Shown here: positions 1 through 6,053 of the stretch, piece after piece | Position numbering within the stretch: position 1 is the stretch's first letter | Layout of the letters: each line of letters opens with the position of its first letter | NCBI GenBank assembly: GCA_031273885.1 | Contig: JAISRA010000034.1 | Coordinates: 1-7,652 of the forward strand | From: Endomicrobium sp. | Lineage (GTDB): Bacteria; Elusimicrobiota; Endomicrobiia; Endomicrobiales; Endomicrobiaceae | Length of the DNA stretch: 7,652 bases | Direction of reading: 5' to 3' | The notes under the pieces: generated by a model | Told to the model about the DNA's origin: nothing | The model's input: only the letters and a program-made list of their open reading frames with translations | Databases searched by the model: none | Translations under genes and position numbers: made by a program

Positions 1-439
1 TCCTTAATTCATCTTCAAGTATAAGCAAATCTTTACACCTTGCACCTACTATGGTAATAACTTTATTGCCTACCTTTTTAAGTTCTTTAATGACAGGCAA
101 AACTTCAGCCGCTCCTACGCCTCCGGCAACAGCGATAACCGTACCATATTTTTTAATTTTTGTAGGACATCCCAAAGGACCTACAAAATCTTTTATACAA
201 TCACCTTCATTAAGAGAGGCAAGGTGCATTGTACTTTTACCCATTTCTTGGAAAATTATTCTAACCAAACCTTCTTTAGGGTTTGTTCCAACCACCGTTA
301 AAGGAACCCTTTCGCCTTTATCATCAATTCTAAATATAATAAACTGGCCGGCTTTTGCACTCTTTGCTATCTCAAGATTATAAATTTCACAGCTGTATAC
401 TTTTGGTCCAATTTCTTTTTTACTCACAATTTTGTACAT
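1..439 (-). CDS. NfnA/sulfide dehydrogenase-type FAD/NAD-binding subunit (3' end outside window)
   Basis: This is the small flavoprotein subunit of an NADH-dependent ferredoxin:NADP oxidoreductase (NfnA), also annotated as sulfide dehydrogenase or ferredoxin-NADP reductase subunit alpha. In the cytoplasm such enzymes move electrons between NAD(P)H and ferredoxin with a GltD-like large subunit. I translated 146 residues from ATG 439; the gene continues past base 1. Residues 1-90 form a ferredoxin-reductase-like FAD barrel with the flavin motif ERVPLTV (43-49) and GPLG (87-90). The NAD-binding fold starts at AGGVGAAEV (105-113). The stretch VGARCKDLLILEDEL (131-145) is typical of NfnA rather than of PyrK, the closest alternative. 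The usual motif is GGVGIAP-like; here it reads GGVGAAE. AGGCGGG at 443-449 is the ribosome binding site and supports the start. The gene lies 113 bases after the COG3014-like gene and may have its own promoter. A large subunit gene is expected just outside the window. Confidence 0.85.
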   Translation of the reverse strand, partial: MYKIVSKKEIGPKVYSCEIYNLEIAKSAKAGQFIIFRIDDKGERVPLTVVGTNPKEGLVRIIFQEMGKSTMHLASLNEGDCIKDFVGPLGCPTKIKKYGTVIAVAGGVGAAEVLPVIKELKKVGNKVITIVGARCKDLLILEDELR

Positions 440-442
440 TTT

Positions 443-449
443 CCCGCCT
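443..449 (-). promoter_or_regulatory. Ribosome binding site of the NfnA-like gene
   Basis: On the minus strand the sequence reads AGGCGGG, then three A or T bases, then ATG. It is a G-rich, imperfect Shine-Dalgarno in an otherwise AT-rich stretch and fixes the start at base 439. Confidence 0.5.
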
Positions 450-455
450 GTTAAT

Positions 456-484
456 AAAATATTTATAACTACCATCTCTCTCAA
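456..484 (-). promoter_or_regulatory. Candidate sigma-70-like promoter for the NfnA-like gene
   Basis: On the minus strand TTGAGA (479-484, five of six matches to TTGACA) is followed after exactly 17 bases by TATTTT (456-461, four of six matches to TATAAT). Transcription would start near base 449, giving a leader of only about 10 bases that begins at the ribosome binding site. This short leader is a point against it. It lies just downstream of the inverted repeat at 489-528, which fits a transcription unit boundary between the two genes. Confidence 0.35.
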
Positions 485-488
485 ATAC

Positions 489-528
489 ACCATTCCACCA
501 CTTACAATATAAATAGAAATGGAATGGT
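489..528. repeat. 9-bp perfect inverted repeat in the intergenic gap (possible hairpin)
   Basis: ACCATTCCA (489-497) and TGGAATGGT (520-528) are exact reverse complements separated by 22 bases. It lies 25 bases beyond the stop codon of the COG3014-like gene, in the 113-base gap before the NfnA-like gene. A transcript from either strand could fold it. No clear U-run follows the stem on the minus strand, so it is not a standard intrinsic terminator. It could be an inefficient terminator, an mRNA-end stabiliser or an operator for a dimeric regulator; the sequence does not decide between them. Confidence 0.5.
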
Positions 529-552
529 AAAAACAAGTAATTACATCTCATC

Positions 553-1977
553 TTAGGAATTCCTTAATATAACAAAATTCTTTTTCTCTGCCTTAATATT
601 AACTTCTACATCTGATGATTGCAAGATTTTTCCATGTTTGTCTAAAAAGTTAACTTTAATAATATGCCTGCCTTCAGGTAAACAAAGCCTTGCCATTAAA
701 ATTTTCTCCGGCAGAGTATTCCAAGCGCGCCTATCCGACGTCTCTGAAAGAGAGTTGTACATATTAAATGAACTTTGGGAAAGTACACTCCAACAATCTC
801 CAATATTTTTTTCAATGCCTTTTGAAACCGATTTTCCGATAATATACTTCACTGTTGCCCTTGCTAAAGTCCTTGCATAAATATTTTTTATTTTTGCATC
901 AAGACATTTTTTTGCAACTTCACCTAAATTCTGTACTAAAACACTTTTGACTTCTTGTTTATCACTCTTAACTTCAAAAACAAATACTCTATTGCGAAAA
1001 TCTTTATATTTTGGAAAAGCAACTTTTACATAATCTTGCGCAAAAATAGAAAAGTCTATAGATTTTGCTTTATTAAACTTTTCTTGTTCTTCACTACTTA
1101 CTTCAGCAGCACTACCTACGTAAGTCCACAAATCAAACAAGGCAAACTCTAAAACATTATCTATCTTTTCAGGAATAAAACCACTATAACAAATTACTAT
1201 ACATTCGCCGTAACTGTCAGGAATTTCGCGTTTATGCGCTTGCTGATATTCTTTCTTTATTTCAGCAGCTCTGTCTTCCATCCCTAAAATTAAAGCTGAA
1301 GTGTATGTATCATCAATCAAATCTTTAGGCAAAACTACACCAGAAATACCATTTGTATAGGCTTTTAACGCCCTGTAATACGAAATATGGGCATCATTAA
1401 TATAACCTGCATTTTCATACACAATGCCCATAAAATATCTTATAAAACCGTCATCTTTATAAAAATTTTTATAGTTTTTTTCTGTTTCAAAAGTTTTGAA
1501 TAGAGTATCAGCTTGCCGAGCTTCAACAACTGCTTCATTATCACGACCTAATAAAATATAATCTAAAGCCTCAAAAACAGATATGTGAACTTTTTCAAAA
1601 TCTTCGCTGAAGTACGGCATGACAGTGTTGTTAAAGATCATCGATGCCCCATCGACTGATATGCTGCTCTTTTGAAAATATTCTCCGATTTTTTTTGCGC
1701 TTTCAAATCTTTTTAAACTTGTTTCATAATCACTTGCAAAATGCGTTACTATACCTGAATCTAAATAGTACATAAGAATATTCTTCGAGCCGTATTTGTT
1801 TTTTGATTTATCAATAAACTTAACAACTCCTTCATAATCACCGCTATCGATTTTGGCTCTTAAATTCTTATAGTATCCGGTCAAATTAGAAGAGCATCCC
1901 CCGAGTACAATAAGCATTACAAACAACACAGACATAAAAAAGATATTCTTTTTTTGCATTGATGTAATTTTGTACAT
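553..1977 (-). CDS. COG3014-like TPR lipoprotein, function unknown
   Basis: This is a 474-residue predicted lipoprotein. A basic, hydrophobic signal sequence ends in the lipobox LGGC with the lipidated cysteine at residue 28, followed by SSN. Residues about 33-230 look like alpha-helical TPR-type repeats, for example the segments around 75-95, 135-160 and 178-210. The C-terminal third carries stretches I associate with COG3014: ARTLARATVKY, and further on RRAWNTLPEKILMARL followed by a beta-rich end. No enzymatic motif is visible and the biochemical role is unknown. It starts 2 bases after the lpoB-like stop codon and has no clear Shine-Dalgarno, so translation is probably coupled to that gene. 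An internal ATG at 1959 would give a shorter signal peptide with the same lipobox and cannot be excluded. LpoB-like and COG3014 genes are neighbours in other bacteria to my recollection, which suggests a shared envelope or peptidoglycan role. Confidence 0.8.
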   Translation of the reverse strand: MYKITSMQKKNIFFMSVLFVMLIVLGGCSSNLTGYYKNLRAKIDSGDYEGVVKFIDKSKNKYGSKNILMYYLDSGIVTHFASDYETSLKRFESAKKIGEYFQKSSISVDGASMIFNNTVMPYFSEDFEKVHISVFEALDYILLGRDNEAVVEARQADTLFKTFETEKNYKNFYKDDGFIRYFMGIVYENAGYINDAHISYYRALKAYTNGISGVVLPKDLIDDTYTSALILGMEDRAAEIKKEYQQAHKREIPDSYGECIVICYSGFIPEKIDNVLEFALFDLWTYVGSAAEVSSEEQEKFNKAKSIDFSIFAQDYVKVAFPKYKDFRNRVFVFEVKSDKQEVKSVLVQNLGEVAKKCLDAKIKNIYARTLARATVKYIIGKSVSKGIEKNIGDCWSVLSQSSFNMYNSLSETSDRRAWNTLPEKILMARLCLPEGRHIIKVNFLDKHGKILQSSDVEVNIKAEKKNFVILRNS

Positions 1978-1979
1978 TT

Positions 1980-2588
1980 TTACGCTTTATATAATTTTCT
2001 AGAAATTATTTTCTTTATTTTCTTCTGGCCCATCCAAATTATTTCGTTCGTTTCTAGCTTTATAAGCTCAAGTTCAATTTGATAGTACTTAAGCTGCTTT
2101 TTTTTGTTAGCATCAACAATTGAATTAATTTGCCCTTTCAACATAAAATCTGCAGCTGTTTCCATACCATGTCTTTTTGTAGTTCCCATTTTTGCATTAA
2201 GTAACTGATCAATTTTTTCTGCCCTTATTTCAGCACGTTGATTTTTTGAAGCTACAAATGTTACCTTACTGGAACTTAAATAACTTCTTTCTAAATCCTT
2301 TATGAATGTTTCCGTGCTTATATGTTCTTCAGTTTTGTTTAAGACTTCTCCTATAATGACTCTAGGCTTGATGCCACTTGCTTTGGTATAATCGGCTATC
2401 CATTGGTTAGCGAAAGAATCGTCAATCATACTCTGTGCAACATGTTGAGAATCAGTATCGTTCCAGTATCCACTTAAATCGATTTCATCATTAGAATCAA
2501 TTCTTAAAACCTGTGGACAAGAACACGCAATAAGACCCACTGAAAATAATATTGTAGTAAAATATGCCGCAATTTTTTTTAGGGTCAT
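1980..2588 (-). CDS. lpoB: LpoB-like lipoprotein (penicillin-binding protein activator family)
   Basis: This 202-residue predicted outer-membrane lipoprotein resembles the LpoB family. In enterobacteria LpoB reaches through the periplasm to activate the peptidoglycan synthase PBP1B. The signal sequence ends in the lipobox LIAC with cysteine 22. Residues 38-57 hold the LSGYWNDTDS segment that I recall as conserved in this branch, and the globular domain runs from about PRVIIGEVLNKT (75-86) to NEIIWMGQKKIKK near the C-terminus. The long proline-rich linker of E. coli LpoB is missing, so activation of PBP1B by the same reach mechanism is not assured. I chose ATG 2588 over the in-frame TTG at 2603 because GGGAG lies 7 bases upstream and because this ATG overlaps the tyrS stop as ATGA. 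The COG3014-like gene follows after 2 bases. Membership of the family is fairly sure; the PBP partner is inference. Confidence 0.8.
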   Translation of the reverse strand: MTLKKIAAYFTTILFSVGLIACSCPQVLRIDSNDEIDLSGYWNDTDSQHVAQSMIDDSFANQWIADYTKASGIKPRVIIGEVLNKTEEHISTETFIKDLERSYLSSSKVTFVASKNQRAEIRAEKIDQLLNAKMGTTKRHGMETAADFMLKGQINSIVDANKKKQLKYYQIELELIKLETNEIIWMGQKKIKKIISRKLYKA

Positions 2589-3766
2589 CTTTTTCTCCCA
2601 CAAACCAATCTTGACACTATTTTCTTAAATCTTCTTTTTCCTACCTGCAAAATAAACTCTTTTTTATGTTCCATAGTAATATTTGTGTCCGTTTTTTGTG
2701 AATCTATTTTTACACCGCCTTGTTCTATGAGCCGCCTTGCTTCTTTTTTGCTTAATACCATACCGCTTTTAACAAGAATGTCAGACAACTTCATTTCGCC
2801 ATCTTCCATCACACATTCTTCGATATCGCTTGGTACATCCTTTTTTTCAAAAACTCTATTGAACTCTTCCTTTGCTTTTAAAGTTTCATCCTTACCATGA
2901 TATCTTTCCACAATCTCTTGAGCCAAAGCAAGTTTTGCTTCTCTAGGATGCATGTTTTTAGTAGTATTTAAATCTGCCTGTGTAAGAAGCTCGTAATATC
3001 TATACATAAGCGTATCAGAAATTGACATAATTTTTCCAAACATATCTTTTGGTAAATCGTTCAAAGCTATACAATTATTATATGATTTTGACATTTTCAT
3101 AATACCATCCATACCCTCTAAAAGAGGCATGGTTATTATAACTTGAACATCTTTAATGCCATAATCTCTTTGTATTTCCCTACCAAGCAAAAGATTGAAT
3201 TTCTGATCTTTACCACCAAGCTCTACATCGGCATGTAAAGCCACAGAATCATAAGCCTGCAACAGAGGATAAAGAAATTCGACTATACTTATAGGTCTAT
3301 CTTCCTTATATCTATTTTCAAAATCGTTCCTAACAAGCATCTGGGCTACCGTACTTTTAGCTGCAAGATTCAAAAGCCCATTTATGCCAAGATTTTCAAG
3401 CCATTTACTGTTATATACAACTTCTGTTTTTTCTCTATCAAGAATTTTAAATACCTGATCTGTATAAGTTTTTATGTTTATTTTTATCTGCTCGTCTGTC
3501 ATAATAGAACGAGTTTCAGATCTACCTGACGGATCACCAATTCTAGCAGTAAAATCACCAATCAAAAATACAACCTGATGCCCCAAATCTTGAAAAATTT
3601 TCAACTTATTAATAATGACAGTATGCCCTAAATGTAAATCTGGAGTTGTAGGATCAATGCCCAGCTTTATCCTTAATTTTTTACCTGAACTAAGTTTTTT
3701 ATCGAGTTCTTCAATAGAAATAATCTCATTAGCACCGCGTTTAATTCTTTCCAACACATCATTCAT
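2585..3766 (-). CDS. tyrS: Tyrosyl-tRNA synthetase
   Basis: This cytoplasmic class I aminoacyl-tRNA synthetase attaches tyrosine to tRNA-Tyr using ATP. It has 393 residues, close to the usual length for the TyrZ-like (type 2) branch of bacterial TyrRS. The HIGH signature appears as HLGH (45-48) after GIDPTTPDL, followed by FLIGDFTARIGDPSGR (67-82). YPLLQAYDS (166-174) and GGKDQKFN (184-191) line the active site, and the KMSKS loop is exact at 224-228. A C-terminal S4 RNA-binding domain spans about 329-390. The protein appears intact. ATG 3766 follows AAAGGGA, a reasonable Shine-Dalgarno. It lies 50 bases after pfkA and its stop overlaps the lpoB-like start by ATGA, implying co-translation of a tRNA synthetase with an envelope lipoprotein. 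No T-box leader is visible in the 50-base gap. Confidence 0.97.
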   Translation of the reverse strand: MNDVLERIKRGANEIISIEELDKKLSSGKKLRIKLGIDPTTPDLHLGHTVIINKLKIFQDLGHQVVFLIGDFTARIGDPSGRSETRSIMTDEQIKINIKTYTDQVFKILDREKTEVVYNSKWLENLGINGLLNLAAKSTVAQMLVRNDFENRYKEDRPISIVEFLYPLLQAYDSVALHADVELGGKDQKFNLLLGREIQRDYGIKDVQVIITMPLLEGMDGIMKMSKSYNNCIALNDLPKDMFGKIMSISDTLMYRYYELLTQADLNTTKNMHPREAKLALAQEIVERYHGKDETLKAKEEFNRVFEKKDVPSDIEECVMEDGEMKLSDILVKSGMVLSKKEARRLIEQGGVKIDSQKTDTNITMEHKKEFILQVGKRRFKKIVSRLVCGRKR

Positions 3767-3816
3767 CCTAAGTCCCTTTAAATTTAAATTTATTTTGTGT
3801 TTTAACTTATAATCAA

Positions 3817-4779
3817 CTAAACCGACAATGTTCTTAATACTTTAAATGTTTGATCATCAAATTTTTTTTCATATTTCATTGCCTGATGTATCGGCATAGC
3901 AGAAATTTTTCCATCAGTCATGCCTATTAATACATTTGTTTCCCCCTTATGAAAAAGATTCATAGCGGCATGTCCAAACTTTGAAGCAATAATTCTCGTC
4001 CTTGCCGTAGGTCTACCGCCTCGCTGTATATAACCTAGAGTACTAACTCTAACATCAAGACTCGTAAGTTCTTCTATTTGCCTCCCGAATTCGACTGAAG
4101 AACCACATCCTTCAGCAAAAGCTATAATTTCAGACGTTTTCTCTCTTGTTTTTCCTTCTTTGAGTTCTTTGGCAAGTTTATTAACATCAATTTTCATCTC
4201 AGGAACCACTATAAATTCGCAACCTGCAGCAAGACCTACATCTGCAGTTAAAAAACCATGCTCTCTGCCCATAATTTCAACCACAAAAATTCTGTCGTGG
4301 CTTGTAGCTGTATCTCTTATTTTGTCTATAGCATCTACAGCAGTATTTAAAGCTGTGTCATATCCTATAGTTTCATCTGTACCATAGATATCATTATCGA
4401 TAGACGCCGCGATATTTATAACCTTTACACCATGTTTTGATAAAGCGTGTCCTGCCGACAAAGAACCGTCTCCGCCTATAATTATTAAACCGTCTAAATC
4501 AAGTTCTTTTATGGTTTTAATGGCTTTATTCATTCCAGCTTTTGTTTTTGTTTCCGGACATCTTCCAGTATGCAGCATTGTTCCGCCCGTATTTATTATA
4601 CCGCTTACAGAACGTAAAGTAAGATATGTAAAGTCATTGTCAAGAAGTCCTTTAAACCCTCTTTTTATACCTATAATTTGATAACTCAAAGAAATTCCCT
4701 GTCTGGTAACTGCTCTTATCGCAGCATTCATTCCTGGAGCATCTCCGCCTGAAGTTATAATACCGACTTTTTTTGCCAT
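3817..4779 (-). CDS. pfkA: 6-phosphofructokinase (PfkA family) with an altered substrate loop
   Basis: This cytoplasmic glycolytic enzyme phosphorylates fructose 6-phosphate to fructose 1,6-bisphosphate. Its 320 residues equal the E. coli PfkA length. Visible motifs are the phosphate loop TSGGDAPGMN (9-18), GGDGS (102-106), catalytic SIDND (126-130, base Asp128), MGRE (170-173), the acidic AEG and LGYIQRGG near residue 250. Glycine 105 in GGDGS, rather than aspartate, is the mark of ATP-dependent enzymes as opposed to pyrophosphate-dependent ones. Two sites differ from E. coli: the normal PGTIDND reads AASIDND, and the substrate-binding histidine of GHIQRGG is tyrosine. The gene seems intact, so these may be functional variants. 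ATG 4779 is supported by AAAGGAG at 4787-4793. It is the first gene after a 205-base gap and probably leads the pfkA-tyrS-lpoB-COG3014 unit. Confidence 0.93.
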   Translation of the reverse strand: MAKKVGIITSGGDAPGMNAAIRAVTRQGISLSYQIIGIKRGFKGLLDNDFTYLTLRSVSGIINTGGTMLHTGRCPETKTKAGMNKAIKTIKELDLDGLIIIGGDGSLSAGHALSKHGVKVINIAASIDNDIYGTDETIGYDTALNTAVDAIDKIRDTATSHDRIFVVEIMGREHGFLTADVGLAAGCEFIVVPEMKIDVNKLAKELKEGKTREKTSEIIAFAEGCGSSVEFGRQIEELTSLDVRVSTLGYIQRGGRPTARTRIIASKFGHAAMNLFHKGETNVLIGMTDGKISAMPIHQAMKYEKKFDDQTFKVLRTLSV

Positions 4780-4984
4780 AGAATTTCTCCTTTACTTTAT
4801 AATATGACCTAAATTTACACTGTAGTTTATGCTAAAACTAATAAATTAATAACCACTAGATCAATTATATATACTATAAGCTATAATTTACTCTAATAGA
4901 CACGGACGCCAATTGAAAAAAAATAATAAAAGGAAAACTTCTTCAATAATGTATTGCTCCCATTAACTCCAGCAAGTGTTTATG
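4780..4984 (-). promoter_or_regulatory. 205-base AT-rich intergenic region, probable promoter region of pfkA
   Basis: This is the largest gap in the window, between tolR and pfkA. On the minus strand it has an exact TATAAT at 4864-4869, but no matching -35 box at 16 to 18 bases. A weaker pair is TTGGCG (4907-4912) with TAAATT (4885-4890), spaced by 16 bases. I see no open reading frame of note, tRNA, riboswitch fold or convincing terminator. A T-rich run on the minus strand (about 4915-4923) lacks a good stem before it. Promoter activity is inferred mainly from gene spacing and base composition. Confidence 0.4.
4787..4793 (-). promoter_or_regulatory. Strong ribosome binding site of pfkA
   Basis: On the minus strand AAAGGAG is placed 7 bases before ATG 4779. 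It is one of the two best Shine-Dalgarno sequences in the window (the other precedes tolQ), consistent with high expression of a glycolytic gene. Confidence 0.75.
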
Positions 4985-5389
4985 CTAGACAGCATTGCTA
5001 GTAGCGAGAGCAAATTTTATTGTGCCTGCTTTTTTTGCTTTATCCATAAACTGTATTATATGTTCATATTGAACATCTTTATCGCCTTTTATAACTATCG
5101 ATTTATCTGGGTGAGAAACCACCAACTCACGCACAACATCCTCAATATTTGAACTATGTATTTGTTTACCTTCTATGTAAACATATCCTTCTTTCACAAT
5201 CACTACCTCTATATTTGAAATATTCTCATTGTCTGCAACTTGTGTCTTTGGAAGACTTACTTTTATACCGGACTGCATTAACATTGGTGTTGTTATAATA
5301 AAAATAATGAGAAGCACAAGAACAATATCTGTAAACGGCGTTATATTAATTTCAGATATAACAATATTCCTTTTTTTACGTAATCTCAT
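4985..5389 (-). CDS. tolR: TolR/ExbD-family proton-channel subunit
   Basis: This 134-residue inner-membrane protein is the TolR/ExbD partner of TolQ in the proton-driven Tol motor. It has the usual layout: a short basic cytoplasmic N-terminus (MRLRKKR), one transmembrane helix at about residues 22-40, and a periplasmic domain of about 90 residues. The membrane segment begins ITPFTDIVLVLLIIFI; Asp21 is the proton-carrying aspartate that is essential in the family. The region after it, GIKVSLPKT, is also typical. The start overlaps the tolQ stop as ATGA, showing translational coupling and a fixed pair. A weak Shine-Dalgarno AGGA lies 11 bases upstream. TolR and ExbD cannot be told apart with certainty by sequence alone; the adjacent tolB favours TolR. 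Confidence 0.9.
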   Translation of the reverse strand: MRLRKKRNIVISEINITPFTDIVLVLLIIFIITTPMLMQSGIKVSLPKTQVADNENISNIEVVIVKEGYVYIEGKQIHSSNIEDVVRELVVSHPDKSIVIKGDKDVQYEHIIQFMDKAKKAGTIKFALATSNAV

Positions 5390-6018
5390 TTAATTATCTT
5401 TCCTTTCAAAGTTCCTTCAATTACTGAACCACAATATTCCATATCAACAATAAATTTATCTATAGTCTTTGCAAAAAAATTATATGCAATAGTTGCAGGA
5501 ATTGCAACAAAAAGACCAGCTGCCGTTGCAATAAGTGCTTCTGAAATTCCGCCGATAACGACAGCTATACCGCTAGGTCCTATTCGTGAAATATTATGAA
5601 AAGCTTTTATAATGCCCAGCACTGTTCCAAACAGTCCTATATATACTGTAATGTTTCCCAATATACCTAAAACAGTGGTAAACTTTTCAAGCTCAATTGT
5701 CTGAATCATTGTTTCCCTTTCCATAGCCTCGCTAATTTGTTCTTCTTTATTTTTAAAAGCAATTAGACCTGCCTTTGAAACAGATGCTACAGGAGAATTA
5801 ACTGTATTGCAGTAATCTATAGCAATATCAATATTATCTGCTTTTATTTCAGTTATTAAATTACAAATAAAATCAGATCTTTTAACTTTCGATTTCGTCC
5901 AAAATTCGACAACTTTTAAACAGATAACAGTTATTGACATTACTGACGCCCCAAAAAGAATATAAAATGCCAACCCTCCGATATTAAGTATGTCTATGAA
6001 ATTTTTCCCCTCAAACAT
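5386..6018 (-). CDS. tolQ: TolQ/ExbB-family proton-channel subunit
   Basis: This 210-residue inner-membrane protein forms the stator channel that, with TolR, converts the proton motive force into force on TolA. Three membrane helices are seen at about 16-36, 115-137 and 151-179, with a large cytoplasmic loop between the first two. Family motifs are GLFGTVLGI (128-136, Thr132) and GGISEALIATAAGLFVAIPA (156-175, Thr165), where the threonines line the proton path. The protein is slightly shorter than E. coli TolQ but has all three helices. ATG 6018 is preceded by AGGAG at 6024-6028, five bases away, an ideal Shine-Dalgarno. It lies 35 bases after tolB and overlaps tolR by 4 bases. ExbB is the alternative name, less likely beside tolB. 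Confidence 0.92.
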   Translation of the reverse strand: MFEGKNFIDILNIGGLAFYILFGASVMSITVICLKVVEFWTKSKVKRSDFICNLITEIKADNIDIAIDYCNTVNSPVASVSKAGLIAFKNKEEQISEAMERETMIQTIELEKFTTVLGILGNITVYIGLFGTVLGIIKAFHNISRIGPSGIAVVIGGISEALIATAAGLFVAIPATIAYNFFAKTIDKFIVDMEYCGSVIEGTLKGKIIK

Positions 6019-6023
6019 TTTAT

Positions 6024-6028
6024 CTCCT
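6024..6028 (-). promoter_or_regulatory. Ribosome binding site of tolQ
   Basis: AGGAG on the minus strand, with five bases to ATG 6018. It allows tolQ to be translated independently of tolB across the 35-base gap. Confidence 0.75.
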
Positions 6029-6053
6029 CTTCATTTAAAATTATATATATTTA

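Noticed and set aside
51..383. Plus-strand open frame of 110 codons
   Set aside because: It lies wholly antisense to the NfnA-like gene, whose translation matches a known family from end to end; the plus-strand product resembles nothing and has no ribosome binding site.
638..1152. Plus-strand open frames opposite the COG3014-like gene
   Set aside because: They are antisense shadows of an intact 474-residue lipoprotein gene and have no recognisable product.
2685..4387. Plus-strand open frames opposite tyrS and pfkA
   Set aside because: They overlap two well-identified enzymes on the other strand; their serine/leucine-rich translations are typical of antisense reading.
4944..4956. CAATA-ATG-TATTG hairpin followed by T-rich sequence (minus strand) as the tolR terminator
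   Set aside because: The stem is 5 bp, mostly A-T with a 3-base loop, and the T-rich part begins several bases away; too weak to call.
4982..4995. Short hairpin ATGCT-AGAC-AGCAT at the tolR stop codon as a terminator
   Set aside because: It has only a 5-bp stem, overlaps the coding end and has no U-run after it.
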